This document shows, piece after piece, positions 51,328 through 59,103 of a DNA stretch of 64,000 bases (positions are counted from its first letter, which is position 1; each line of letters opens with the position of its first letter). Source of the DNA: Nocardia amamiensis (lineage in GTDB: Bacteria > Actinomycetota > Actinomycetes > Mycobacteriales > Mycobacteriaceae). Under the pieces are notes generated by a model, which saw only the letters and a program-made list of their open reading frames with translations, was not told the DNA's origin and did not search any database. The DNA lies in NCBI RefSeq assembly GCF_015477605.1, contig NZ_JADLQX010000033.1:1-64000 (forward strand), written 5' to 3'. The translations under genes were made by a program, and so were the position numbers.

Positions 51328-52848
51328 ATGAGCTCCCCCAGAACCTCCTCGACGCGCCGAACCGGCGCGTCGCCGCCGCACCCCGATGCGGACGAGGCCG
51401 GGTTTCTGTCCCTGACTCCGGAGCGGTCCAGGGTGCTCGTCTCGGTCGCGGCCCGTCCCGCGGCATTCGGCCTCACCACCTTCGCCGTTCTGGTGCTGTG
51501 CACGCTGCTGACCTCGGGCAGTGATCTCGCGGGCGCCTCCGGCGCGGTCGCCGCCAGCTGGCTGGGCGCGCACCAGGTTCCGCTGGTGATCGGCAAGACC
51601 TCGCTGGGCCTGCTTCCGCTCCTGCCGACCGCGCTGCTGGTCTGGCTGGCCGGGCGGGAATGCGCGCGGGCCGTGGAAACCGACTGCACCAAGGCCGATC
51701 TCGGGTGGATCGTCGGCGCCGCGGTAGGCGGTCCACTGCTGGTCACGTCGGTCTGTCTCGCCGTCGCCGAAGACGCGTCGGGTGTCATCGCGCTGCAACC
51801 ACCGAACCCCCTGGCCGCGTTCGCGTGGGTCACGGTGTTGTATCTGCTCGCCGCCGTCGCCGGCATCGTCATTCGTATCCGAAGACTGCTGTTCGTGCTG
51901 TTGCCGGTACCCGACTGGGCCGTGTCGGGGCTGTACGGCGCGGGCCGGTCCGTCTTGCGTCTGCTCGGCTGCGCGACCGCGGTCGTGGTCGTGTCGTTCC
52001 TCGCGCACATCGCGCGGGTCGATGACACCTATCAATTGGCGGGCAACGCTGTGGGCGTGATCGGACTGACCCTGCTCGCGCTGCTGTATCTGCCCAACCT
52101 GGTAGTCCACACGGTGGGTGTGCTGGTCGGCTCCAGCGCGCATATCGGCGCCGCCTCGTTCGGCGTGTTCTCGGTGGTCGGCGGCCCGATTCCGGCCTTC
52201 CCGCTGCTCGCCGCGGTACCGACGGGTCCGGCGGCGGGATGGTGGCCGGTGCTGTTGCTCGTCCCGGCCGCGGTCGGCGTGCTCGGCGGGTTGGATTGCG
52301 CCCGTACCTCGACCGACCGGATCACCGCACCGTGGGCGACGCTCAGCTCGGCCGCGCTGGCGTCGCTCGCCTTGGCGGTGGCGGGCGCGGTCGCGGGTGG
52401 CGAACTCGGCACGTTCGGCCGGGTCGGGCTCGATCTGCCGATCTTCACGCTGATCACCTTCGCCTGGCTCGCGGTTCCCGGCTACGCGGGTCTGGTGTTC
52501 GCACGCTGGTTCCTGCTGCCGGTCGGCGTCCCGCCTGCCGACTACCGCGATTCCTACGACGACTACGTCGACCACGACGACGAAGACGACGACTACTACG
52601 CCGACTCGGACTACGACGACTACGCGGACGACGACTACGCGGACGACGATTACTACGACTACCGCGACGACCGCTCGCTCGACTACGACAGGCCGGAGCT
52701 GGAAGACGCACTCGACGCCGAGCTCGTCGACGAACCGGCGGCGATCGAGACGGGCGGCGCGCGCCGCGGCGACCCCATGGCCGACATCGTCGACGCCGAG
52801 GTGGTCGAGACGGACCTGCCGGACAGTGACCGGGTGGACGGCCGTTAG
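51328..52848 (+). CDS. DUF6350 polytopic membrane protein with acidic tail
   Basis: A 506-residue protein in the Rv0955 position. About eight to ten hydrophobic segments span residues 45-390 (for example FAVLVLCTLLTSG and VGVIGLTLLALLYLP). The C-terminal 110 residues are strongly acidic, with dense Asp-Tyr runs (DDYADDDYADDDYYDY). DUF6350 function is unknown; the acidic tail may bind cations or partner proteins. It is followed 14 bp later by the purN GTG. Confidence 0.88.
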   Translation: MSSPRTSSTRRTGASPPHPDADEAGFLSLTPERSRVLVSVAARPAAFGLTTFAVLVLCTLLTSGSDLAGASGAVAASWLGAHQVPLVIGKTSLGLLPLLPTALLVWLAGRECARAVETDCTKADLGWIVGAAVGGPLLVTSVCLAVAEDASGVIALQPPNPLAAFAWVTVLYLLAAVAGIVIRIRRLLFVLLPVPDWAVSGLYGAGRSVLRLLGCATAVVVVSFLAHIARVDDTYQLAGNAVGVIGLTLLALLYLPNLVVHTVGVLVGSSAHIGAASFGVFSVVGGPIPAFPLLAAVPTGPAAGWWPVLLLVPAAVGVLGGLDCARTSTDRITAPWATLSSAALASLALAVAGAVAGGELGTFGRVGLDLPIFTLITFAWLAVPGYAGLVFARWFLLPVGVPPADYRDSYDDYVDHDDEDDDYYADSDYDDYADDDYADDDYYDYRDDRSLDYDRPELEDALDAELVDEPAAIETGGARRGDPMADIVDAEVVETDLPDSDRVDGR

Positions 52849-52862
52849 GCTTTAACCCGGCG

Positions 52863-53567
52863 GTGCCGCATTCGTACGCCATACCGATCGATCGCAGGAG
52901 TATTACGCTGACGTCCTCGCACGCCCCGTGGAAGCCCGCAGCGGCTCCGGCCACCGTCGTCGTGCTGGCGTCGGGCACCGGCTCGCTGTTGCGCGCACTG
53001 TTGGACGCCGCCTCCGCTCCCGGCTACCCGGCGAAGATCGTCGCCGTGGGTGTCGACCGCACCTGCGCCGCCACCGGCCACGCGGACGCCGCGGGCGTGC
53101 CGCATTTCCGGGTGGCGCTGAAGGACTTTCCCGACCGCGCCGCCTGGGATGTCGCGTTCACCGACGCGGTCGCGGCCTACGACCCGGATCTCGTGGTGTC
53201 GGCGGGTTTCATGAGGCTGCTCGGCCCCGCCTTCCTGGACCGGTTCGGCGGCCGGATCATCAACACCCACCCCGCGCTGCTGCCCTCGTTCCCGGGCGCG
53301 CACGGAGTGCGTGACGCTCTTGCCTATGGAGCGCGGGTCACCGGCTGCACGGTGCATCTGGTGGACGAGGGCGTGGACACCGGCCCGATTCTCGCGCAGG
53401 AGGCGGTGGCGGTTCGGCCGGATGACGACGAGGCCACTCTGCACGAGCGCATCAAGGTTGTCGAGCGACGGTTGCTGGCGGAGGTTGTCGCCGCCGTCGC
53501 CATGAGAGGCATTGTCTCCGACGGACGAAAGGCAGTTATCCAGATGAGCGAGTTCTCCGGTGAGTGA
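52863..53567 (+). CDS. purN: Phosphoribosylglycinamide formyltransferase (GART)
   Basis: The folate-dependent GAR transformylase of purine synthesis, with VVLASGTGSLLRALL (phosphate loop), SAGFMRLLGPAFL, INTHPALLPSFPGAHG with the catalytic Asn/His, and VHLVDEGVDTGPIL with Asp. The start is uncertain: the GTG at 52863 is given, but it lacks a ribosome site. A CTG at 52908 lies 7 nt after CAGGAG and would give an N-terminus matching mycobacterial PurN in length. It overlaps purH by 8 bp. Confidence 0.94.
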   Translation: MPHSYAIPIDRRSITLTSSHAPWKPAAAPATVVVLASGTGSLLRALLDAASAPGYPAKIVAVGVDRTCAATGHADAAGVPHFRVALKDFPDRAAWDVAFTDAVAAYDPDLVVSAGFMRLLGPAFLDRFGGRIINTHPALLPSFPGAHGVRDALAYGARVTGCTVHLVDEGVDTGPILAQEAVAVRPDDDEATLHERIKVVERRLLAEVVAAVAMRGIVSDGRKAVIQMSEFSGE

Positions 53568-55128
53568 ACGCAAGCCGATCAGCAGGGCGCTGGTGAGCGT
53601 CTACGACAAGACGGGTCTCATCGAGCTCGCGACCGGTCTGCACGCCGCGGGCATCGAGCTGGTCTCGACCGGATCCACCGCGGGCAAGATCGCCGACGCG
53701 GGCATCCCGGTGACCAAGGTCGAGGACCTGACCGGGTTCCCGGAGACCCTCGACGGCCGGGTCAAGACGCTGCATCCACGGGTGCACGCGGGCATCCTGG
53801 CCGACTCGCGCAAGCAGGAGCATGTCGATCAGCTGGTCGAGCTCGGCGTGGAGGCGTTCCAGCTGGTGGTGGTGAACCTCTACCCGTTCACGCAGACCGT
53901 GGCCGGCGGGGCGAGTCCCGACGAGTGCGTGGAGCAGATCGATATCGGCGGGCCCTCCATGGTGCGGGCCGCGGCGAAGAATCATCCGTCGGTGGCGGTG
54001 GTGGTCGACAGCCGCGACTACGACGACGTGCTGGCCGCGGTGAAGTCCGGCGGCTTCACGCTGGCCGAGCGGACCGGCCTGGCCGCCAAGGCGTTCCAGC
54101 ACACCGCGAGTTACGACGTCGCGGTCGCCAGCTGGCTGACCAACGTGCTGGCCGCCGACGCCGAGGCCGACGCGGCGACCCGGTTCCCCGAATGGCTCGG
54201 CGGCACTTGGGAACGCTCGGCGGTGCTGCGCTACGGCGAGAACCCGCATCAGGCCGCCGCGCTGTACACCAACGGCGACGGCAGCCTCGGGCTGGCGCAG
54301 GCACAGCAGCTGCACGGCAAGGAGATGTCGTACAACAACTACGTCGACGCCGACGCCGCCTGGCGGGCGGCCTTCGACCACGACGACCCGGCCGTCGCGA
54401 TCATCAAGCACGCCAACCCCTGCGGCATCGCGCTCGGCGCGGATATCGCCGAGGCGCACCGCAAGGCGCACGCGTGCGATCCGGTCAGCGCGTTCGGCGG
54501 GGTGATCGCCGCGAACCGCGAGATCACCGTGGAGATGGCCGAGCAGGTCGCGGAGATCTTCACCGAGGTGATCGTCGCGCCGTCCTACGCCGACGGCGCG
54601 GTGGAAGTGTTGCAGCGCAAGAAGAACGTGCGCATCCTCGTCGCCGAGCCGCCCCGGCGCGCGGGCGCCGAACTGCGCCCGATCAGCGGCGGCGCGCTGT
54701 TGCAGCAGCGCGACGTGCTCGACGCCGAGGGCGACGACCCGGCCAACTGGACCCTGGCCGCGGGCGAGCCCGCCGACCCGCAGACTCTGGCCGATCTGGC
54801 GTTCGCCTGGCGTGCCTGCCGTGCGGTGAAGTCCAACGCGATCCTGCTCGCCCACGACGGCGCGTCGGTCGGCGTCGGCATGGGCCAGGTCAACCGGGTG
54901 GACGCGGTCGGCCTCGCGGTGCAGCGGGCCGGTGACCGGGCCAAGGGCTCGGTGGCCGCCTCCGACGCCTACTTCCCGTTCCCGGACGGGCCGCAGACCC
55001 TGATCCAGGCGGGTGTCCGCGCCATCGTCCAGCCCGGCGGCTCGGTGCGCGACCAGGAGACCATCGACCTCGCTCGCGAGGCAGGTGTCACCCTGTACCT
55101 CACCGGGGCGCGTCACTTCGCCCACTGA
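53560..55128 (+). CDS. purH: Bifunctional AICAR transformylase / IMP cyclohydrolase
   Basis: A 522-residue enzyme for the last two steps of IMP synthesis. The N-terminal MGS-like cyclohydrolase domain (about 1-200) has LVSVYDKTGL, STGSTAGKI and GRVKTLHPRVHAGIL. The C-terminal transformylase domain has LRYGENPHQAAA, the KHANPCG active-site motif and SDAYFPFPDG. Start ATG 53560 lies within the 3' end of purN, so the two are translationally coupled. This matches the Rv0956-Rv0957 order. Confidence 0.97.
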   Translation: MSERKPISRALVSVYDKTGLIELATGLHAAGIELVSTGSTAGKIADAGIPVTKVEDLTGFPETLDGRVKTLHPRVHAGILADSRKQEHVDQLVELGVEAFQLVVVNLYPFTQTVAGGASPDECVEQIDIGGPSMVRAAAKNHPSVAVVVDSRDYDDVLAAVKSGGFTLAERTGLAAKAFQHTASYDVAVASWLTNVLAADAEADAATRFPEWLGGTWERSAVLRYGENPHQAAALYTNGDGSLGLAQAQQLHGKEMSYNNYVDADAAWRAAFDHDDPAVAIIKHANPCGIALGADIAEAHRKAHACDPVSAFGGVIAANREITVEMAEQVAEIFTEVIVAPSYADGAVEVLQRKKNVRILVAEPPRRAGAELRPISGGALLQQRDVLDAEGDDPANWTLAAGEPADPQTLADLAFAWRACRAVKSNAILLAHDGASVGVGMGQVNRVDAVGLAVQRAGDRAKGSVAASDAYFPFPDGPQTLIQAGVRAIVQPGGSVRDQETIDLAREAGVTLYLTGARHFAH

Positions 55129-55146
55129 CGTAAGGCAGCAGCGAGA

Positions 55147-55181
55147 AAGGCCGCGTCGGACTCTCGGTCGGGCGCGGCCTT
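55147..55181 (+). terminator. Terminator of purNH
   Basis: 9-bp GC-rich stem (55147-55155 with 55173-55181) with a 17-nt loop, 18 bp after the purH stop. Confidence 0.7.
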
Positions 55182-55200
55182 CGCGGTTCCCGGCCCTCCG

Positions 55201-55662
55201 CTAGACCGCGCTGAGCACCGCGCGGTTGCCGAGCAGCGCTTTCAAGGGGACCTCCAACGTGCCGAAAACGGCCATCATCGTGCACATTTTCCCCACCGCG
55301 TCGGCGCGGGTGCCGGAGCGCAGTTCGACCGTCACCGTCGAATCGTTTTCGGTGACCGTGGCATCCACGCCGTAACACTCGGGCGTCCCGGTCTGGAAGT
55401 TCACGGCTATCTTGTCGTCCGCCAACCTGGTCCAGGACCGGAACGGGATCGGATGCGCGCCGACGACGGTCGGGTCGGCGGTGAACACGGTGCCCTGATT
55501 ACCGTTCGGGTCCTCGATGGGTGTGTTCGGCGCCGCGGTGTGCGTGGTGCTCGTGTTCGGTTGTGGTGCAGTGTCTTTCGAGTCGCCGCAGCTCGTGGCC
55601 GCGAGGCAGGCGAGCACTGCGGCGACAGCTGCGGCGGCGCGTCCGGCTGGTATCCGATCCAT
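55201..55662 (-). CDS. Putative lipoprotein
   Basis: A 153-residue exported protein. The N-terminus MDRIPAGRAAAAVAAVLACLAATSC ends in a lipobox-like LAATSC with Cys at residue 25, predicting lipid attachment. A Thr/Pro-rich linker follows, then a small domain of strands with a CYGVDATVTEND segment and a second Cys near KMCTMM that could form a disulfide. It resembles small actinobacterial DUF3558-like lipoproteins, but the family match is weak. Confidence 0.8.
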   Translation of the reverse strand: MDRIPAGRAAAAVAAVLACLAATSCGDSKDTAPQPNTSTTHTAAPNTPIEDPNGNQGTVFTADPTVVGAHPIPFRSWTRLADDKIAVNFQTGTPECYGVDATVTENDSTVTVELRSGTRADAVGKMCTMMAVFGTLEVPLKALLGNRAVLSAV

Positions 55663-55720
55663 ACCGCAACCCTAGTCGCGAGCTCTTCCGCGATCGGTGG
55701 CCTCGTGTGGGAACGACAAA

Positions 55721-55743
55721 GACCCCCGAGTTCCTCGGGGGTC
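55721..55743 (-). terminator. Terminator of the C- ribosomal protein operon
   Basis: 10-bp perfect stem (55721-55730 with 55734-55743), 3-nt loop, followed on the minus strand by TTTGTC. It lies 22 bp after the rpsR stop. Confidence 0.9.
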
Positions 55744-55765
55744 CCTCGCGAAGCGAAAGCCCGGC

Positions 55766-56020
55766 CTACCGGCTGGTGAACGGCAGCAGCGCCATCTCAC
55801 GGGCGTTCTTCACCGCGACAGCGACCTGGCGCTGCTGCTGCGGGGTGAGCCCGGTGACCCGGCGGCTGCGAATCTTGCCGCGATCGGAGATGAACGTGCG
55901 CAGCAGGTTCACGTCTTTGTAGTCGACCGTCTCGATACCCGCGGCGATGAGCGGGTTCTTCTTCGGGCGACGGGCCTGTTCGGCGCGAACCTTCTTCGAC
56001 GGTGCTCGCTTGACTGCCAT
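55766..56020 (-). CDS. rpsR: 30S ribosomal protein S18, alternative paralogue
   Basis: An 84-residue S18 with the diagnostic IDYKD-like segment VDYKDVNLLRTFISDRGKI and the RRVTGL / QQQRQVAVAVKNAREMALLPF C-terminal helix. It is the last gene of the minus-strand set rpmB-rpmG-rpsN-rpsR, found in mycobacteria as the zinc-independent set (Rv2055c-Rv2058c). It contains no cysteine, as expected for the zinc-free form used under zinc starvation. Confidence 0.95.
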   Translation of the reverse strand: MAVKRAPSKKVRAEQARRPKKNPLIAAGIETVDYKDVNLLRTFISDRGKIRSRRVTGLTPQQQRQVAVAVKNAREMALLPFTSR

Positions 56021-56054
56021 ATGACGGGTTCCTTCTCACGAGATCAGTGGTTGT

Positions 56055-56360
56055 CTACCAGCTCGATTTGTGCACACCGGGCAACTCGCCCCGGTGGGCC
56101 ATCTCGCGCACACGCACACGGGAGAGTCCGAACTTCCGGAGATGACCGCGCGGTCGTCCGTCGGCGGCGTCCCGATTGCGCAATCGTACCGGACTGGCGT
56201 CGCGCGGCTGCCGCCGCAGTTCGGCCTGGGCGGACGTCCGATCGGCGTCCGAGGTGCCCGGTTTCCGGATGATTTCCTTCAGTTCGGCGCGGCGTTCGGC
56301 GTAGCGCGCCACGATCGCCCTGCGCTGCTGGTCGCGCGCGATCTTCGACTTCTTGGCCAC
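56055..56360 (-). CDS. rpsN: 30S ribosomal protein S14, zinc-independent form
   Basis: A 101-residue S14, the longer cysteine-free form (zinc-binding S14 is about 61 residues with two C-x2-C pairs). Landmarks are AKKSKIARDQQRRAIVARYAERR, LRRQPRDASPVRLRNRD and the C-terminal GRPRGHLRKFGLSRVRVREMA. It starts at GTG 56360, 1 bp from the rpmG stop. It replaces the zinc-binding S14 when zinc is scarce. Confidence 0.96.
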   Translation of the reverse strand: MAKKSKIARDQQRRAIVARYAERRAELKEIIRKPGTSDADRTSAQAELRRQPRDASPVRLRNRDAADGRPRGHLRKFGLSRVRVREMAHRGELPGVHKSSW

Positions 56361-56361
56361 C

Positions 56362-56532
56362 TCAGCGCTCCTCACGGAAGTCGACGTGCTTGCGCACGAC
56401 CGGGTCGTATTTGCGCAGCACCAGGCGATCGGGGTCATTGCGGCGGTTCTTGCGGGTCACGTAGGTGTACCCGGTGCCCGCGGTGGACTTCAGCTTGACG
56501 ATCGGGCGGATGTCGGTCGATTTCGACGCCAT
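56362..56532 (-). CDS. rpmG: 50S ribosomal protein L33, zinc-independent form
   Basis: A 56-residue L33 with TDIRPIVKLKSTAGTGYTYVTRKNRRNDPDRL-type sequence (KLKSTAGTGYTYVT is the conserved core). It has no cysteines, whereas zinc-binding L33 has C-x2-C pairs. It is the second gene of the operon, 11 bp after rpmB. Confidence 0.95.
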   Translation of the reverse strand: MASKSTDIRPIVKLKSTAGTGYTYVTRKNRRNDPDRLVLRKYDPVVRKHVDFREER

Positions 56533-56543
56533 AGGTCGCTCCT

Positions 56544-56780
56544 TCAGATCTTGTCGCCGCGCGCCCGGATCCGGGCCACAACGGCCTCGATGCCGTCCCG
56601 GTCGATGGTCTTGATGCCCTTGGCGGAGACGGTCAGCGTGATGCGCCGTCCTTCGCTGGGCAGGTAGTAGGTCTTGCGCTGGACGTTGGGGTTCCAGCGG
56701 CGGCTGGTCCGCTTGTGCGAGTGCGACACGGACTTGCCGAAGCCGGGCTTGCGTCCGGTGACCTGGCAGTGGGCCGACAT
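56544..56780 (-). CDS. rpmB: 50S ribosomal protein L28, alternative form
   Basis: A 78-residue L28: CQVTGRKPGFGKSVSHSHKRTSRRWNPNVQ is the family N-terminus and GIKTIDRDGIEAVVARI the C-terminal part. One cysteine is present at position 5 but the further pairs of zinc-binding L28 are missing. It is the first gene of the operon. The region upstream holds a Zur-box-like palindrome 19 bp before its start. Confidence 0.95.
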   Translation of the reverse strand: MSAHCQVTGRKPGFGKSVSHSHKRTSRRWNPNVQRKTYYLPSEGRRITLTVSAKGIKTIDRDGIEAVVARIRARGDKI

Positions 56781-56798
56781 GCGGACTCCCTCCAGTAG

Positions 56799-56809
56799 AT
56801 GACAATCAT
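56799..56809. promoter_or_regulatory. Zur-box-like palindrome, rpmB side
   Basis: ATGA-caa-TCAT within a longer GACAAT/ATTTTC near-palindrome. It shares the core ATGAnAATCATT with the second site, whose centre lies 55 bp away. It resembles actinobacterial Zur boxes (TGAAAATCATTTTCA-like). Confidence 0.75.
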
Positions 56810-56853
56810 TTTCGACAAAGGCTGCCCGGGACTGTACCGTGGTCCGACGGCAA

Positions 56854-56864
56854 ATGAAAATCAT
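56854..56864. promoter_or_regulatory. Zur-box-like palindrome, MRF side
   Basis: ATGA-aaa-TCAT, a perfect 4-3-4 palindrome 18 bp before the MRF GTG start, sharing its core with the site at 56799. Presence of one site next to each divergent unit supports joint control by the zinc repressor. Confidence 0.78.
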
Positions 56865-56882
56865 TACCGAAAGGGGTTCCTG

Positions 56883-58235
56883 GTGGCTGCCGCAGATTCC
56901 ACCCTGTTCCCACCCGAGTCCGACCGGAGGACGCCCGTGGTGGTGCTCACCGGTTTCGCCGGACTCGCCGCGGCGGGCGTGGATAACGCGGCCGTGGCGC
57001 TGGCCGCGGCGCCGGGTACGGTCGTCGTCCGCCACGACCTCGCCCAGTTGCGCGAAGGCATCGTGCACCGCACAGTGCGCACCGCGACGGAGGAGACCTC
57101 GGCCGTGCTCGAACTCGCGCACGGCTGCGTCTCCTGCACGCTGCGGATGGACCTGCTCCCGCTGCTGTGCACACTCGCCCGGCGCGATTCGGTCGCCCGG
57201 ATCGTGCTCGCGCTCGATCCCGCCTTCGAGGCCGAAGCGGTGTGCCAGGCCATCGAGCACGTCGTGGTCACCGGCGTGCACGGTCGCGTCGACGGTCCCG
57301 CCGGGCGCGATGTGCGAGTGGACGCGGTGCTCACCTGTCTGGACGCCGGCGCGTGGCTCTCCGACGCGACCGGGGACGACACGCTCGCCGAGCGCGGCCT
57401 CGCTCGTGCCGACGACGACCGCACGGTGGCGCAGGTGGCGGTCGGCCAAGTCGACTTCGCCGACGCGGTGATCGCCCTGGGCGCGGTCGAAGTCCAAGGA
57501 GCCCTGCTCAGCGACGCGCGGGCCGATCGAGGAAAACTTGCCGCGGTGCTGGCGCGGCTGGTCCCCGGCGCGCCGGTCGCCTGGGTCGACGAGCCGCGGG
57601 AACTCACGCCCGCTCGGGTCGAAGCGCTGCTCACGCGCATTCCCGCCGGCTCCCGGCGCGGCCGGATCTTCGACGCGCACGCGCCGCTGCTGCGCGGCAC
57701 TCCACCGTTGACCAGCGACTACGGCGTCGTGCTGATGGAGTTCGCCGCCGGACGCCCGTTCCATCCCGCCCGCTTGCACGAGGCGCTCGACGTGCTGTTC
57801 GACGGCGTGGTGACCGCCCGCGGCCGCCTGTGGCTGGCGACCCAGCCGGACGAGGTCGTCTGGCTGGAATCAGCGGGCGGCGGCCTGCGGGTGGGCGGCG
57901 CGGGGCGCTGGCTGGCCGCGATGTCTCCCGGCGAACTGGCCGAGGTGGACCCAGAGCGCCGCGCGCTGGCCGCGCTGCGCTGGGACGAGCGCTTCGGGGA
58001 CCGGGACATCTCCCTGGTGATCCTGGTACACGACGCCGATCCGGCGGAGATCCGCGAGGCGCTGCACTGGGCGCTGGTGGAGGACGAGGAACTACGGCTG
58101 GTCGAACGCGCACCCGAGCTGGTGGCGCAGTGGGAGGACCCGTTCGGGGAGTGGCACGCCGATCCCTGCGCGGACGGCGACGCCGCCGCCCAAGCGGCCG
58201 AAGACAGGAAAAGCCCGAGAGGAGAGGCGAAATGA
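56883..58235 (+). CDS. mrf: Ribosome-hibernation-factor-recruiting GTPase-like protein MRF (G3E/CobW family)
   Basis: A 450-residue CobW/COG0523-like protein. The N-terminal strand VVVLTGFAG matches the start of the G3E P-loop, but residues 24-32 read GFAGLAAAG where active family members have GxxGxGKT, so the Walker A lysine is missing. The metal motif CxCC is reduced to GCVSC (81-85). The C-terminal CobW_C domain contains RDISLVILVHDADPAEIREAL. GTG 56883 follows a purine-rich AAGGGG site. Mycobacterial MRF sits with C- ribosomal genes and recruits a hibernation factor under zinc limitation. It overlaps rpmE by ATGA. Confidence 0.88.
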   Translation: MAAADSTLFPPESDRRTPVVVLTGFAGLAAAGVDNAAVALAAAPGTVVVRHDLAQLREGIVHRTVRTATEETSAVLELAHGCVSCTLRMDLLPLLCTLARRDSVARIVLALDPAFEAEAVCQAIEHVVVTGVHGRVDGPAGRDVRVDAVLTCLDAGAWLSDATGDDTLAERGLARADDDRTVAQVAVGQVDFADAVIALGAVEVQGALLSDARADRGKLAAVLARLVPGAPVAWVDEPRELTPARVEALLTRIPAGSRRGRIFDAHAPLLRGTPPLTSDYGVVLMEFAAGRPFHPARLHEALDVLFDGVVTARGRLWLATQPDEVVWLESAGGGLRVGGAGRWLAAMSPGELAEVDPERRALAALRWDERFGDRDISLVILVHDADPAEIREALHWALVEDEELRLVERAPELVAQWEDPFGEWHADPCADGDAAAQAAEDRKSPRGEAK

Positions 58236-58492
58236 AGAAGGGAATCCATCCCGACTACCACCCGGTGGTCTTCGAGGACGTGAGCACGGGCAAGCGGTTC
58301 CTCACCCGCTCCACTGCCACCAGCGCGCGCACCGTGGAGTGGACAGACGGCAACATGTATCCGCTGCTGACGGTGGACGTGACAGCTGACTCGCACCCGT
58401 TCTGGACCGGCGCGCACCGCGTGCTGGACACCCAGGGACGGGTGGAGAAGTTCGAGCGCAAGTACGGCAAGCGCGTCCGAGGGGAGGCCTGA
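58232..58492 (+). CDS. rpmE2: 50S ribosomal protein L31 type B, zinc-independent
   Basis: An 86-residue type B L31: MKKGIHPDYHPVVFEDVSTG at the N-terminus and SHPFWTGAHRVLDTQGRVEKF in the C-terminal half are characteristic. It lacks cysteines, marking the zinc-free form. The ATG overlaps the MRF stop, so it is translated with MRF; GGAGAGG precedes it. Confidence 0.95.
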   Translation: MKKGIHPDYHPVVFEDVSTGKRFLTRSTATSARTVEWTDGNMYPLLTVDVTADSHPFWTGAHRVLDTQGRVEKFERKYGKRVRGEA

Positions 58493-58493
58493 C

Positions 58494-58658
58494 ATGGCGG
58501 TGCCGAAGCGGAAGACGTCGCGATCGAACACCCGCAGTCGGAGGGCGAACTGGAAGGCCGCACCGGTCGACCTGGTGCCGGTCACGGTCGGGGGTGTCGT
58601 GCACAAGGTGCCGCGGAGGCTGGTCGCGGCCGTGCGGCGCGGCCTGATCAGTGTCTGA
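58494..58658 (+). CDS. rpmF: 50S ribosomal protein L32
   Basis: A 54-residue L32 beginning MAVPKRKTSRSNTRSRRANWKA, the universal L32 start. The rest has no cysteines, unlike zinc-binding L32 with its C-terminal C-x2-C pairs. The ATG lies 1 bp after the rpmE2 stop, with GGGGAGG about 7 bp upstream. It completes the zinc-independent set at this locus. Confidence 0.93.
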   Translation: MAVPKRKTSRSNTRSRRANWKAAPVDLVPVTVGGVVHKVPRRLVAAVRRGLISV

Positions 58659-58958
58659 TCGACGAGTTTCGGTGCATGCACGCGTATCAGCTCGCGATGG
58701 CTTGATATTTGCTGTCGGGGAGGCGGACACGCTGCTACTGGTCGATCGTCCGGAAATCCGGTGGTCACGTCGGCTGGCGGCGGCAGTTCCGGTAGTTGTG
58801 GCTAATATCTAGCTATCGACATGACCGGCATCACGTCGCACTATTGCGTCCACCATGGTTGCGGCTGATTAGCCACTCTGTGAAATGCGTACTGAGGGTT
58901 GGTTTTTGGCGGCGAAAAAGTCTGCCGAAAATGATGCGCGCAAGCCCGGACAGCGGTA
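58659..58958. other. Non-coding stretch after rpmF
   Basis: 300 bp with no gene that I can support; relatively AT-rich around 58795-58915. It ends in two consecutive hairpins. Confidence 0.4.
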
Positions 58959-58974
58959 CCCTCGTGCACGAGGG
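58959..58974. repeat. 16-bp perfect palindrome
   Basis: CCCTCGTG followed by its exact complement, with no spacer. It immediately precedes a stronger hairpin and could be part of a double terminator or a binding site. Confidence 0.7.
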
Positions 58975-59004
58975 CGGGTTCTCCTGGTTCCCAGGAGAAC
59001 CCGC
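58974..59004. terminator. 14-bp perfect hairpin, bidirectional terminator candidate
   Basis: 58974-58987 pairs with 58991-59004 with a 3-nt loop (TTC). It lies between the + strand L31/L32 unit and the end of the minus-strand coiled-coil gene, the usual place for a shared terminator. Confidence 0.75.
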
Positions 59005-59103
59005 TCATCGCCACTCTGAACGGCGTCTCGCCGAATCCGGTCACTCCCGATTCCCTTCTCCCGCTGGCGATCTGCGCGTGCCAGCGGTTGGGCCGTGTGC
59101 CGC

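Noticed and set aside
50263..52575. 770-codon open frame on the minus strand opposite the DUF5336 and DUF6350 genes
   Set aside because: Low-complexity Arg/Gly/Gln sequence without a fold; the + strand frames encode recognisable membrane proteins conserved in the mycobacterial gene order.
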